DNA of 7,745 bases from Pseudomonadota bacterium. Its GTDB lineage: Bacteria > Pseudomonadota > Alphaproteobacteria > Rhizobiales > Hyphomicrobiaceae. Position numbers and translations under genes: made by a program. Location of the stretch: the NCBI GenBank assembly GCA_023426855.1, contig JAEZBU010000008.1, positions 1 through 7,745 of the forward strand, written 5' to 3'. The notes below the pieces were generated by a model, which was given only the letters and a program-made list of their open reading frames with translations, was not told the DNA's origin and searched no databases. Below, piece after piece: positions 1-6,347 of this stretch; the stretch's first letter is position 1, and every line of letters begins with the position of its first letter.

Positions 1-114
1 CCTGCCGGCAACCATTCCGATCTTCCCCGCATCGGAAAACCGTATCAGCAAGAGCAGCTGGCAACCGCGATAGCCGAGATACTACAGAGGCAGGCTGCAA
101 CGGTCCTTGAATAG
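1..114 (+). CDS. C-terminal end of a receiver-domain protein (response regulator or hybrid histidine kinase), 5' truncated by window edge
   Basis: Frame 1 is open from the first base to a TAG at 112-114, giving 37 residues that end in ATVLE. The segment PRIGKPYQQEQLATAIAEIL has the form of the last strand and helix of a CheY-like receiver: a Lys-Pro pair (the conserved phosphate-contacting Lys plus cis-Pro), an aromatic residue, then an amphipathic helix with Leu/Ile spacing. In this family the Lys contacts the phosphoryl group on the receiver Asp in the cytoplasm. The Asp and acidic pocket would lie upstream, outside the window, so it cannot be said whether this is a stand-alone regulator or the tail of a hybrid kinase. 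No DNA-binding domain follows. It could be another protein with a chance KPY motif; the helix pattern makes a receiver more likely. Confidence 0.5.
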   Translation, partial: PAGNHSDLPRIGKPYQQEQLATAIAEILQRQAATVLE

Positions 115-1539
115 AGGTCTCGGGTCACAGTAGCCGGAATGCATCGACCGCCGATAGCTTTGGTAGGGCATACCATGAAACAGCAGCAACATCATCAGAG
201 GCTCAGCTTTGTAATGACGGCGGCAGGTGGTCGGGCGGCTTCGCTGACGATCGGCAAGCATTCACCGACGGTGGAGCGGTGAAGGAAGAACCGCCGCGCG
301 GTTGGATAATCCGGTCGATGCCGGTCTGTTTGGACTGCCTGGCTTCCTTCGCAGATCGTGCTTTGTCGTCTACCGATCGGCTTGGGAAGGCGAATCAGAC
401 TTTGATGCAGCCAACGCCGAGCTAAAGCGACTTGGGGCTCAAGGTCAACTCGACGACAACATCGAAAATTTCACAAGAATTTGCTCGGCCGGCATCGCGA
501 TGACATGGTGCCGGATCTGCCAGATTACCGCGTTGCCCGGATCTTCGGACTTGAAGGGCTTCGACAGCGAACGAGGCGCTTTCCCCTTTGGAAGCCGGCG
601 CGCGGGGTCAGCCGGTTCCGATCCTGGATGCGGTGTCGTCGATGCTTCGGAAGGGGCTTTGCTTTGCGAGGAATGCGCCCGCACAGGATGAAGGAAAACA
701 AGGGCGGCCGCGGCGGCTTTCAAAAGCTGAACGCCAGCAGAACGCAAAATTCTAGGAAGCGCTCTGGGACAGCGAGGCAGGAGATGCAGCGGTCGTTGCA
801 AGTTTGAGGGGGAACGGGGGCAGTGAGTGAGCGGATGTTCGGCTGCTCTGCGATCGTTGCGGCAATGGCCTTGTTGTTTACACGAAGCGCTTGGCGCTTT
901 GGCATATGCAAAATGGACCAGTGCATTGGAGCGTTGATAATGCATCGCGCACTTCTTTCGGCAGGCGCTCCAGGATCTCGTTCTCGTCATTCGGGTTTTT
1001 GAGAATGTGCGATCCGATCGGCATCTCGAAGTGGTCGTCTGAACATCGCCGAAGCCTCCGCTCGATCCGCAGTTAGACTAACAGATTTGCTCCGAACTCG
1101 GCAATTACACGGCACCAGACCATGATTTACGGCAATGACGTCGTGCTCGAAAAATGTACGAGCCAATCGAGGAAGGGCACGACTTACTTTCTCGGCCGCC
1201 TCGGCATGGCGTTGTCGTCCTGATCAAATCGGTAGTTCTTCAGGACAGCCGGTCTGGCACCTGAAAGTCAACGATCGGCGCCGAAGCCAAGATGTGAAGG
1301 AAACGGCCAGAGCACAGTCAGATGACTGCGGCTATCGAGCAATCGGCGCGGTTTTCAGCAGCGATCGCGATATTCCGCTCTGAGGGGGCGGCACCTTCCC
1401 CGCGATCACCGGATGATATCTCCGCGGTACGTGCTGAGTGTGCCAGAGGGGGCGGGCTCAAGGGGACGAGCATTATCGAATGAAGGTCTCCGGTCGAGTT
1501 TGTCGTTTCGATGATCAGCGGATCGAGCTGCGTCGCAGC
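115..1539. other. Coding-poor tract of about 1.4 kb, probably decayed DNA
   Basis: No reading frame here combines a good start, a ribosome binding site and a recognisable protein. The longest open frames (302-691 plus, 445-990 minus, 481-807 plus) overlap one another, have low-complexity Arg/Ser/Pro-rich translations and show no family signature. Reading all frames gives only short stretches of protein-like composition, such as the 48-codon minus-strand frame at 878-1024, broken by stops or frame changes. Next to the clear ligD remnant at 1540-1744, the simplest reading is old coding DNA that has lost its genes. No transposase, integrase, CRISPR array or terminal inverted repeat was seen. Confidence 0.5.
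878..1024 (-). other. Possible fragment of a decayed gene or a 48-residue ORF of unknown function
   Basis: A minus-strand frame from an ATG at 1024 to a TAA at 878-880 encodes 48 residues. Its first 30 are charged and helix-like (for example NPNDENEILERLPKEVRDAL), quite unlike the Arg/Ser-rich noise of the overlapping frames. The frame stays open upstream of the ATG for at least 16 more codons. No Shine-Dalgarno sequence precedes the ATG and I recognise no family. The C-terminal part is Cys-rich and less protein-like, so the real homology, if any, may stop near residue 30. It may be a remnant of the same lost segment as the ligD fragment, or chance. Confidence 0.2.
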
Positions 1540-1744
1540 CGACGCGATTTCCCAAGTATAGCGCAGCCAGCGAATGCGTGCCGTCGGGCACAAAGCCGAC
1601 GATCGGGAACGTCTAGCGCTGGATGCGTTTGACTTTGATCCAGCTATCGCTGCGTCCCGAGCGCTAGGGCGAATCCGCCAGTTTGCTGACGATCCCCTCG
1701 AGGCCCATCTGGCTATCAGGTTCGGTCCCAACCGCATCAAAACA
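1540..1744 (-). pseudogene. ligD: Remnant of DNA ligase D (ATP-dependent ligase domain) with two in-frame amber codons
   Basis: LigD is the ATP-dependent ligase that works with Ku in bacterial non-homologous end joining. In one minus-strand frame the sequence reads MGLEGIVSKLADSP, stop, RSGRSDSWIKVKRIQR, stop, TFPIVGFVPDG, then LAALYLG. EGIVSK is nucleotidyltransferase motif IV and SWIKVK is motif V. The SP-Y-RSGR spacing between them and the following FPIVGFVPDG...ALYLG strand pattern match the start of the LigD OB-fold. The stops are TAG at 1664-1666, where the family has Tyr (TAC), and TAG at 1613-1615, where Glu (GAG) is usual; one base change restores each. The adenylation Lys region, polymerase domain and OB-fold end are absent. 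Homology fades above about 1710 and below about 1550. A second frame at 1501-1533 (TQLDPLIIETT) may be a later piece after a deletion. Bordering tRNA-Ser, it looks like leftover accessory DNA. Confidence 0.75.
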
Positions 1745-1880
1745 CGCGTCCGCGCCACGGGGCCGTTGATGCGATAGCCGTGAGAATGGGCAACTGTATG
1801 GTCAATCAGTCATATGAAGGTAGGTAGATGTGTAGGTAAACTCAGATCTTCCCGAAAAATACAACAATATCAATGCGCGT

Positions 1881-1970
1881 TGGCGGAGGGGGAGGGATTC
1901 GAACCCTCGAGACGGTTGCCCGCCTACACGCGTTCCAGGCGTGCGCCTTCAACCACTCGGCCACCCCTCC
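1881..1970 (-). tRNA. tRNA-Ser, anticodon GGA
   Basis: Read on the minus strand from 1970, the 90 bases fold as a class II tRNA. The acceptor stem is GGAGGGG with CCCCTCC (1885-1891). A D arm follows, then a 5-bp anticodon stem CACGC/GCGTG around the loop CTGGAAC, with anticodon GGA at 1936-1934. There is a long variable arm typical of tRNA-Ser and a T arm GAGGG-TTCGAAT-CCCTC. The discriminator is G and CCA is encoded (1883-1881). The tRNA decodes UCC and UCU. Its 3' end faces the coding-poor tract, which is the side on which tRNA-targeting elements insert. No second copy of the 3' end is visible in the window. Confidence 0.97.
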
Positions 1971-1985
1971 AATAGTGCGAGCGGG

Positions 1986-2013
1986 ACTATACTCAACACT
2001 GCTCCCGGCGCAA
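1986..2013 (-). promoter_or_regulatory. Probable sigma-70 promoter of tRNA-Ser
   Basis: On the minus strand a -35-like TTGCGC (2013-2008) is separated by 16 bases from a -10 TATAGT (1991-1986). A GC-rich CCCGC discriminator follows, as is common at stable-RNA promoters under stringent control. Initiation about seven bases after the -10 would leave a leader of roughly nine bases before the tRNA at 1970. The -10 is good; the -35 matches only its first three bases. Confidence 0.55.
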
Positions 2014-2020
2014 GACGAAC

Positions 2021-2047
2021 TGCACAAGTTTACAGTGAACTTGCGCA
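2021..2047. repeat. 27-bp imperfect palindrome (operator or hairpin candidate)
   Basis: The arms TGC-A-CAAGTT and AACTTG-C-GCA are symmetric about 2034, with 11 of 13 positions pairing. The mismatches are 2024/2044 and 2031/2037, and the latter becomes a G-U wobble in one RNA strand. It lies 51-77 bases upstream of the tRNA 5' end and 79 bases past the proline iminopeptidase stop. It could be an operator, a site for a dimeric protein, or a stem that ends iminopeptidase transcripts. There is no T-run after it on the minus strand, so a classical intrinsic terminator is unlikely. Confidence 0.5.
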
Positions 2048-2125
2048 CGCGCCGCGGTTGCCGATTCAAGCCAGAGAATGTCGTGGACGTCTGGCCGGGT
2101 GTCCAAGGGCTGTCCGGCGCGTTTC

Positions 2126-3115
2126 TCAGGGCGCGAAATGCCGCGTCGCGCCGACCAGTTCGTGGATGATGCCGGGCTCCGTCATCGAATGTCCGGCATC
2201 GCCGACGATGCGCAGATCCGCACCGGGCCATACCTTTTTGAGGTCCCATGCATTCTTCAGCGGCGTCACCACGTCGTAGCGTCCGTGCACGATGACACCT
2301 GGGATATGTGCCAGCCGATGCGCGTCATCCAGCAACTGGCCGTCATGCTTCAAGAAGCCATTGTTGATGAAATAGTGGCACTCGATACGCGCGAAGGCGA
2401 TGGCGTAGCTGTCGCTGCCGAACTGGCGAACGCGATCTTCATCCGGCTGAAGGGATAGGGTCGTGCCTTCCCAAATGCTCCAGGCTTTCGCGGCTTCCAG
2501 TTGAACCTGTGGGTCGGGGTGGGTCAGGCGCTTGTAATAGGCGCTGACCATATCCGAACGTTCCTGCGGCGGGATCGGCCGCTGATAGTCCTCGAATGCG
2601 TCCGGATGGATCCAGCTACATCCTTCCTGGTAGAACCAGTCGATCTCGCTTTTGCGAAGCAGAAAGATGCCGCGCAGGATCAGCTCCGTGACGCGCTCGG
2701 GATGACGTTCGGCGTAAGCAAGCGCCAGTGTCGAGCCCCATGAACCGCCGAGCAACTGCCAGCGCGCGATGCCCAGATGCGTGCGCAGGCGCTCCATGTC
2801 GTCGACCAGATCCCACGTGGTGTTGTCGTCGAGCGAGGCATGGGGTGTGGAGCGGCCGCAGCCGCGCTGATCGAACAGGATGATGCGATAGCGCGAGGGA
2901 TCGTGATAGCGGCGCATGGTCGGGTTCGAGCCGCCGCCAGGGCCGCCGTGGACGAGGACCACCGGCTTGCCGTGCGGATTTCCGCATTGCTCGTAGTAGA
3001 GGTCATGTCCGCCCGACACCTGCAGTCGCCCCCGCGCATAGGGTTCGATGCGTGGGTACAAGACGTGGCGATGACCCGTTGACGCGCTGGTCGAGGTATT
3101 CGACGTGTCATTCAT
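2126..3115 (-). CDS. pip: Proline iminopeptidase (prolyl aminopeptidase, EC 3.4.11.5), alpha/beta-hydrolase
   Basis: This cytoplasmic serine peptidase removes N-terminal proline from short peptides. The product is 329 residues from the ATG at 3115. Numbered from an upstream TTG at 3118 (330 residues), the oxyanion-hole motif HGGPGG is at 57-62 and the nucleophile Ser126 lies in GGSWGS. Asp282 is in GRYDVVTP and His310 in DAGHS. The intervals of 156 and 28 residues between triad members equal those I recall for the Xanthomonas campestris enzyme (Ser110, Asp266, His294). FDQRGCGRS (82-90) and the cap segment with ELILRGIFLLR are also typical, and length is normal. AAGG at 3132-3129 lies 13 bases from the ATG and 10 from the TTG, so the start is uncertain by one codon. 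It follows the symporter gene on the same strand after about 68 bases, but no functional link is evident. Confidence 0.93.
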   Translation of the reverse strand: MNDTSNTSTSASTGHRHVLYPRIEPYARGRLQVSGGHDLYYEQCGNPHGKPVVLVHGGPGGGSNPTMRRYHDPSRYRIILFDQRGCGRSTPHASLDDNTTWDLVDDMERLRTHLGIARWQLLGGSWGSTLALAYAERHPERVTELILRGIFLLRKSEIDWFYQEGCSWIHPDAFEDYQRPIPPQERSDMVSAYYKRLTHPDPQVQLEAAKAWSIWEGTTLSLQPDEDRVRQFGSDSYAIAFARIECHYFINNGFLKHDGQLLDDAHRLAHIPGVIVHGRYDVVTPLKNAWDLKKVWPGADLRIVGDAGHSMTEPGIIHELVGATRHFAP

Positions 3116-3183
3116 CAAGGGTTGATGACCTTTTTGTTCGATCTCAACGACCCCACGACATGCGGGCGCGAATGGGAGCCACC

Positions 3184-5019
3184 CTATTGAGGACGCTGCC
3201 GCTGCTTCAGGCGCAACAGTCTCATCTCGCGATCATGCACGGTTTCGCCGCCCGGAACACGCATATCTCTCACGAGCTCCAGAGACTGCCGCGAGGGCGC
3301 CGGACCGAGGAAGCTTCCGACGAAGGCAGCGATAAACGCCACCGGGATGCCAAAGGCTGCGGCCAACGTGCTGTGCACGCCAAGCCATGATGCTTCACCG
3401 GCAACGATGGCCAGAACGGTAACGACAAAGCCCGCGCTCATGCCGGCCATCGCACCGAGGCCGCTCAGGCGTTTCCACCAGATCGACAGGACGATCACCG
3501 GGAATAACGTCGAAGCCGAGAGCGCGATCGCCCACAGCAGCAGATTCAGTGGATCGGCAGGTGCGATCAGCGCAAGCCATGTGCCGATCAAGGCCGCAAC
3601 GACGATGCACAGGCGGGCGATGATCAACCGCAGCCGGTTCGGAGCGGGCTCCCACTTCAAGCCGTTGACGACGTCTTCCGCCAGGATCGTGCCGAGCGAT
3701 AGCGCCGCCATGCTGGCTGCCGCCACGGCCGCTGCCACCGCTCCGGTCAGGGACAGATAGACCAGCACGGCCGGGTAATTCCAGGCGACGGGCAATGCGA
3801 ACAGCACGGCATCGCGCTTGAAGCTGAAGCTGCCGAGCGGAAGCCGCGGAACTTGGCCCTGGACTTCCGCAAATCCGGCGGCAACCAACCCGCGAAACCA
3901 CTCTGGAAGCTGATCGATGCTGTGGCCGACCAGTTGCTCCATGACGATCTCGCGCATGAATACCGCGATCGACGATACGGTGAGGAGGATCATGCCGACG
4001 ATGAACACGCCCCAGCCGAGCGATTTGCGCGTCTCATAGATACTCGGCGTGGTGCCGACACGCGGCAGCAGCCAGGGCGCGGCGGCGATACCGGCCATGA
4101 TGGTCAGGCTGGCGATCAGGAAGCTGGTCGAACCGATGCTGCCGAAAGGCGTGCCGATGCGGTGGATGATGGGCTCAGCGGCCATGCCAGCCAGATCGAA
4201 AGCCAGCGGAGGCAGGTCGGGGATCGGCAGGCCTTGTTGTTGTTCAAGACGGCCCAACGTGCGCAACACCGGGCCATGGCTCAGCGGCGCGAACGGCAGA
4301 TTCGTGACGGCCGTCGCAACCATGCCGGCGGGGACGGCAAGTGCCATCGTCGCAGCGATGCTTTGCGAGGTGTTCGACCAGCTTGCCGAGCGCATGCCGC
4401 CACCGACGATCGCCGCGGTCATCAACACGACCAGAACCAGGGCGACCATGGTCTCGGTCTGACCCGAGAGCCACGCGGCCGCGAACACACCCATGCGAAT
4501 CTCGGCTGCGATGACCAGCAGCATGGGGACGGTGACCATTGCTGCCGCGCCGAGCCTGACCATGCGGCTTTCGAGCCGTCGCCCGAGGTAGCTTGGCACC
4601 GTGAATGCACCGAATTTGCGCAGGAATGGTGCGATCAGGACGGCCATGACGACGAGCCCGCCCGTGAGACCGATCACCAGAGCCCAGGCATCAAATCCGT
4701 TGAGGAAGAACAGGCCGGTGCCGGCTACGATGCCGGTTGCGCCGATCGTACATATGGCCAGGACGATGCCGTTGAAAACGGCGGGCACCCTGCGTCCGCT
4801 GGCGAAGAAGTCGATCTGCTCTCTCGACGATGCCGACAGCCCGATCGCCGCGTAAAGCACCAGCGGACCGACCAGCATCAGTGTGCGCAGAAGACTGTCC
4901 GAGACGCCGAGTTGCTCAAGGATGAGCAACACCAGCACCAGAGCTGCGAACGCGCTTGCAAATATGCCGAAGTAAGTCCCGAGCCTGGGGTTGACGGCGC
5001 GCGTGCGCGAGAGCGGCAT
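3184..5019 (-). CDS. Sodium:solute symporter, VC_2705-type large subunit (probable acetate/short-chain carboxylate uptake)
   Basis: The 611-residue product is an inner-membrane protein with about 13 hydrophobic segments from residue 15 to 572 and a short charged cytoplasmic tail (573-611). SSS-family marks include ASGRRVPAVFNG (73-84), the signature GAFTVPSYLGRRLESR (137-152), the AEIRMG helix (172-177), and APWLLPRVGTTPSIYETRKS (314-333), which corresponds to the PH..mRf.T segment of acetate permease ActP. A soluble insert rich in Pro and Gln (240-290) separates two helices. Members couple solute entry to Na+; acetate-like substrates are inferred from family and context. The gene starts 52 bases after the small DUF4212 gene, forming a two-gene operon. 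The ATG at 5019 has only a weak purine-rich site (GAGATAAGAT). The CrbR-like regulator encoded divergently suggests control by carbon source. An SSS carrier for another monocarboxylate or an amino acid remains possible. Confidence 0.88.
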   Translation of the reverse strand: MPLSRTRAVNPRLGTYFGIFASAFAALVLVLLILEQLGVSDSLLRTLMLVGPLVLYAAIGLSASSREQIDFFASGRRVPAVFNGIVLAICTIGATGIVAGTGLFFLNGFDAWALVIGLTGGLVVMAVLIAPFLRKFGAFTVPSYLGRRLESRMVRLGAAAMVTVPMLLVIAAEIRMGVFAAAWLSGQTETMVALVLVVLMTAAIVGGGMRSASWSNTSQSIAATMALAVPAGMVATAVTNLPFAPLSHGPVLRTLGRLEQQQGLPIPDLPPLAFDLAGMAAEPIIHRIGTPFGSIGSTSFLIASLTIMAGIAAAPWLLPRVGTTPSIYETRKSLGWGVFIVGMILLTVSSIAVFMREIVMEQLVGHSIDQLPEWFRGLVAAGFAEVQGQVPRLPLGSFSFKRDAVLFALPVAWNYPAVLVYLSLTGAVAAAVAAASMAALSLGTILAEDVVNGLKWEPAPNRLRLIIARLCIVVAALIGTWLALIAPADPLNLLLWAIALSASTLFPVIVLSIWWKRLSGLGAMAGMSAGFVVTVLAIVAGEASWLGVHSTLAAAFGIPVAFIAAFVGSFLGPAPSRQSLELVRDMRVPGGETVHDREMRLLRLKQRQRPQ

Positions 5020-5071
5020 ATCTTATCTCGATATCAAAGTGGCAGGCCCGGGCGACGACTCTGACAGGGTG

Positions 5072-5332
5072 TCAGACGTGCTCGTTGCCCCCGTGCCAGT
5101 GATCGATGGCGTCCTGGCGGTTAACGAACGAAGCGACGGTTACGATGGCAATCAGGATGAGGCCGTGGCCGACCAGGAAATAGCCCAGCGGGAAGCCCAG
5201 AAACTTGTTGGAGTTCAGCGTGTCGGCATACATCGGCAGGATCACGACGACCAGCAGGTACGGCAGCAAGCTCGCCAGCATCTGCCATTTCGTATGCCGC
5301 CAGTACGGCTTGCGCTCCCGCCGCTCGATCAT
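5072..5332 (-). CDS. DUF4212-type small membrane subunit of sodium:solute symporter
   Basis: The 86-residue product has a basic N-terminus (RRERKPYWRHTKWQ), a first membrane helix at about 17-36, a polar loop, and a second helix at about 46-70 containing the diagnostic GFPLGYFLVGHG. A His-rich hydrophilic tail ends the protein. Proteins of this form are encoded just before VC_2705-type symporters and are annotated as the putative small subunit; their exact role is not settled. It is the first gene of the pair. A strong Shine-Dalgarno GGAGGA (5347-5342) sits nine bases before the ATG at 5332, better than the site of the large subunit, so the small protein may be made in excess. Transcription should start in the intergenic region shared with the response regulator. 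Confidence 0.87.
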   Translation of the reverse strand: MIERRERKPYWRHTKWQMLASLLPYLLVVVILPMYADTLNSNKFLGFPLGYFLVGHGLILIAIVTVASFVNRQDAIDHWHGGNEHV

Positions 5333-5635
5333 GTGCCGAAATCCTCCATCGTGTCCGGTATGCGACGCGCCAACACACGACTTAGCGTAGCTCTTGCGGC
5401 AGGATTAAGCCAATGTGAACATGTGTGCTGTCAAATCGATGAGATTGCGGCGTTGTAGTGGCTTGTCGCGCATGCATTCTCAAGCAAGAATTGATGTTAC
5501 GCTTGCGCTGGACTTCACCGGCTTGCTTAAATCCTGACCATCATTGTATTGAGACGCTCGGTAAAAAAGCCGGGCGGGATGCGAACTTCCGGGCATGAGC
5601 GCATCTTGGGAGGGCCGGTCAGAGAAGGATACGGA
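5333..5635. promoter_or_regulatory. Divergent control region between symporter operon and response regulator
   Basis: This 303-bp gap must hold promoters for both directions. AAGCAAG (5482-5488) and CTTGCTT (5522-5528) form a perfect 7-bp inverted repeat, and GCTTGC also occurs at 5501-5506, exactly 20 bp before the copy at 5521-5526. The motif therefore recurs on one face of the helix every two turns. These are candidate sites for the LuxR-family regulator encoded downstream. TTGCTT (5523-5528) followed 18 bases later by TATTGA (5547-5552) could be a weak promoter for the regulator. On the minus strand TTGGCT and TACGCT, 18 bases apart near 5413-5384, are a possible weak symporter promoter. 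A TGTGA half-site near 5415 lacks a matching second half. Site assignments are inference. Confidence 0.4.
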
Positions 5636-6292
5636 ATGGCTGCCACCCGGATCATGATTGTCGATGATCATCCTTTGTTCCGCAGGGCCCTTAACCAAGC
5701 GCTGGCGACGTCGCTTGAGCAAGCGGAGATCATCGAGGCCGAATCGCTGGATGATCTAACCGCAAAGCTGGCCGACAATACCGCCATCGATCTGGTTTTG
5801 CTCGACCTGACCATGCCGGGCGTACAAGGGCTTTCGGGTCTGTTGTTTCTCCGCGCCCAATATCCGGAAATCCCGGTTGTCATCGTTTCGGCGAGCGAGG
5901 ATCTGGCGACGATCCGTGGCGCGATCAGCTTTGGAGCCTCGGGTTTCGTGCCGAAGTCGCAGCCGATCGAAGAAATCCGCAGCGCCGTTCGCAATGTCCT
6001 GGACGGCGAAATATGGGTGCCCGCCGACGTGGATCTTGCGGCCCAGGGCAAGGAGACCGGCGAACTCATTGCGCGCCTGTCCACGCTGACACCGCAACAG
6101 GTGCGCGTTCTCATGATGCTTGGCGAGGGCTTGCTCAATAAGCAGATCGCCTATCGGCTCAATGTGTCGGAAGCGACCATCAAGGCGCATGTTTCGGCGA
6201 TATTGCAGAAGCTCGGTGTCGACAGCCGCACCCAGGCAGTCATTGCCATCAATAAGATCGACAGCGGAGACTGGCAACGCATTGCCAGTTGA
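5636..6292 (+). CDS. crbR: LuxR/NarL-family response regulator, CrbR/ErdR-like (acetate utilisation control)
   Basis: The 218-residue product has a receiver (about 4-122) and a LuxR-type helix-turn-helix (about 149-213). The acidic pocket is Asp10-Asp11, the phospho-acceptor Asp57 in LLDLTMPG, the switch Ser85, and Lys107 in FVPKS. The output domain reads LTPQQVRVLMMLGEGLLNKQ, then IAYRLNVSEATIKAHV, very close to what I recall of Pseudomonas ErdR and Vibrio CrbR, which activate acetyl-CoA synthetase and acetate uptake in response to the CrbS/MxtR hybrid kinase. It should act as a cytoplasmic DNA-binding protein. The ATG at 5636 is chosen because AGAAGGA (5623-5629) precedes it by six bases and the receiver begins at once; an upstream in-frame ATG at 5549 would add 29 unrelated residues. 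Divergence from the symporter pair supports an acetate role. The kinase is not in the window, so the partner is unknown. Confidence 0.85.
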   Translation: MAATRIMIVDDHPLFRRALNQALATSLEQAEIIEAESLDDLTAKLADNTAIDLVLLDLTMPGVQGLSGLLFLRAQYPEIPVVIVSASEDLATIRGAISFGASGFVPKSQPIEEIRSAVRNVLDGEIWVPADVDLAAQGKETGELIARLSTLTPQQVRVLMMLGEGLLNKQIAYRLNVSEATIKAHVSAILQKLGVDSRTQAVIAINKIDSGDWQRIAS

Positions 6293-6307
6293 GCCAAGCG
6301 CCCGATA

Positions 6308-6342
6308 GGCGGCGGCCCGCCGCCAAGGACAACGGGCCGCCG
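6308..6342. terminator. GC-rich double-hairpin, probable bidirectional terminator between convergent genes
   Basis: Two competing structures share bases. GGCGGCGGCCCGCCGCC (6308-6324) is a perfect 7-bp hairpin with a 3-base loop. CGGCGGCCCG (6310-6319) also pairs perfectly over 10 bp with CGGGCCGCCG (6333-6342), leaving a 13-base loop. The element begins 16 bases after the response-regulator stop and ends 5 bases before the DUF305 stop, so it can serve both strands. Neither side has a T-run, so termination may be factor-assisted or the stem may mainly protect 3' ends. Confidence 0.6.
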
Positions 6343-6347
6343 ATGCG

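Noticed and set aside
302..691. Open frame of 129 codons with CRIC and CEEC pairs (possible zinc ribbon)
   Set aside because: No ribosome site before its non-ATG start; the Cys pairs are about 60 residues apart with Gly/Ser/Arg-rich sequence between, and the composition resembles random GC-rich translation.
445..990. 181-codon minus-strand open frame
   Set aside because: Low-complexity Arg/Ser/Pro-rich product, no motif, and overlaps other equally long frames. GC-rich DNA yields such frames by chance.
1842..2249. 135-codon minus-strand open frame
   Set aside because: It runs straight through the tRNA-Ser gene and the end of the iminopeptidase gene.
3853..5064. 403-codon plus-strand open frame
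   Set aside because: Antisense shadow of the symporter gene. Its Asp/His/Arg/Gln-rich translation is the usual complement of a hydrophobic, GC-rich membrane-protein gene.
5399..5416. Sigma-54-like element on the minus strand of the divergent region (TGG...TGC)
   Set aside because: GG and GC are nine bases apart instead of the required ten, and the flanking consensus is poor.
5412..5430. CRP-type site in the divergent region
   Set aside because: Only the TGTGA half is present; the other half (GTGCT) does not match the consensus.
5549..5635. N-terminal extension of the response regulator from an upstream ATG
   Set aside because: The 29 added residues do not belong to a receiver fold, and the strong Shine-Dalgarno site points to the ATG at 5636.
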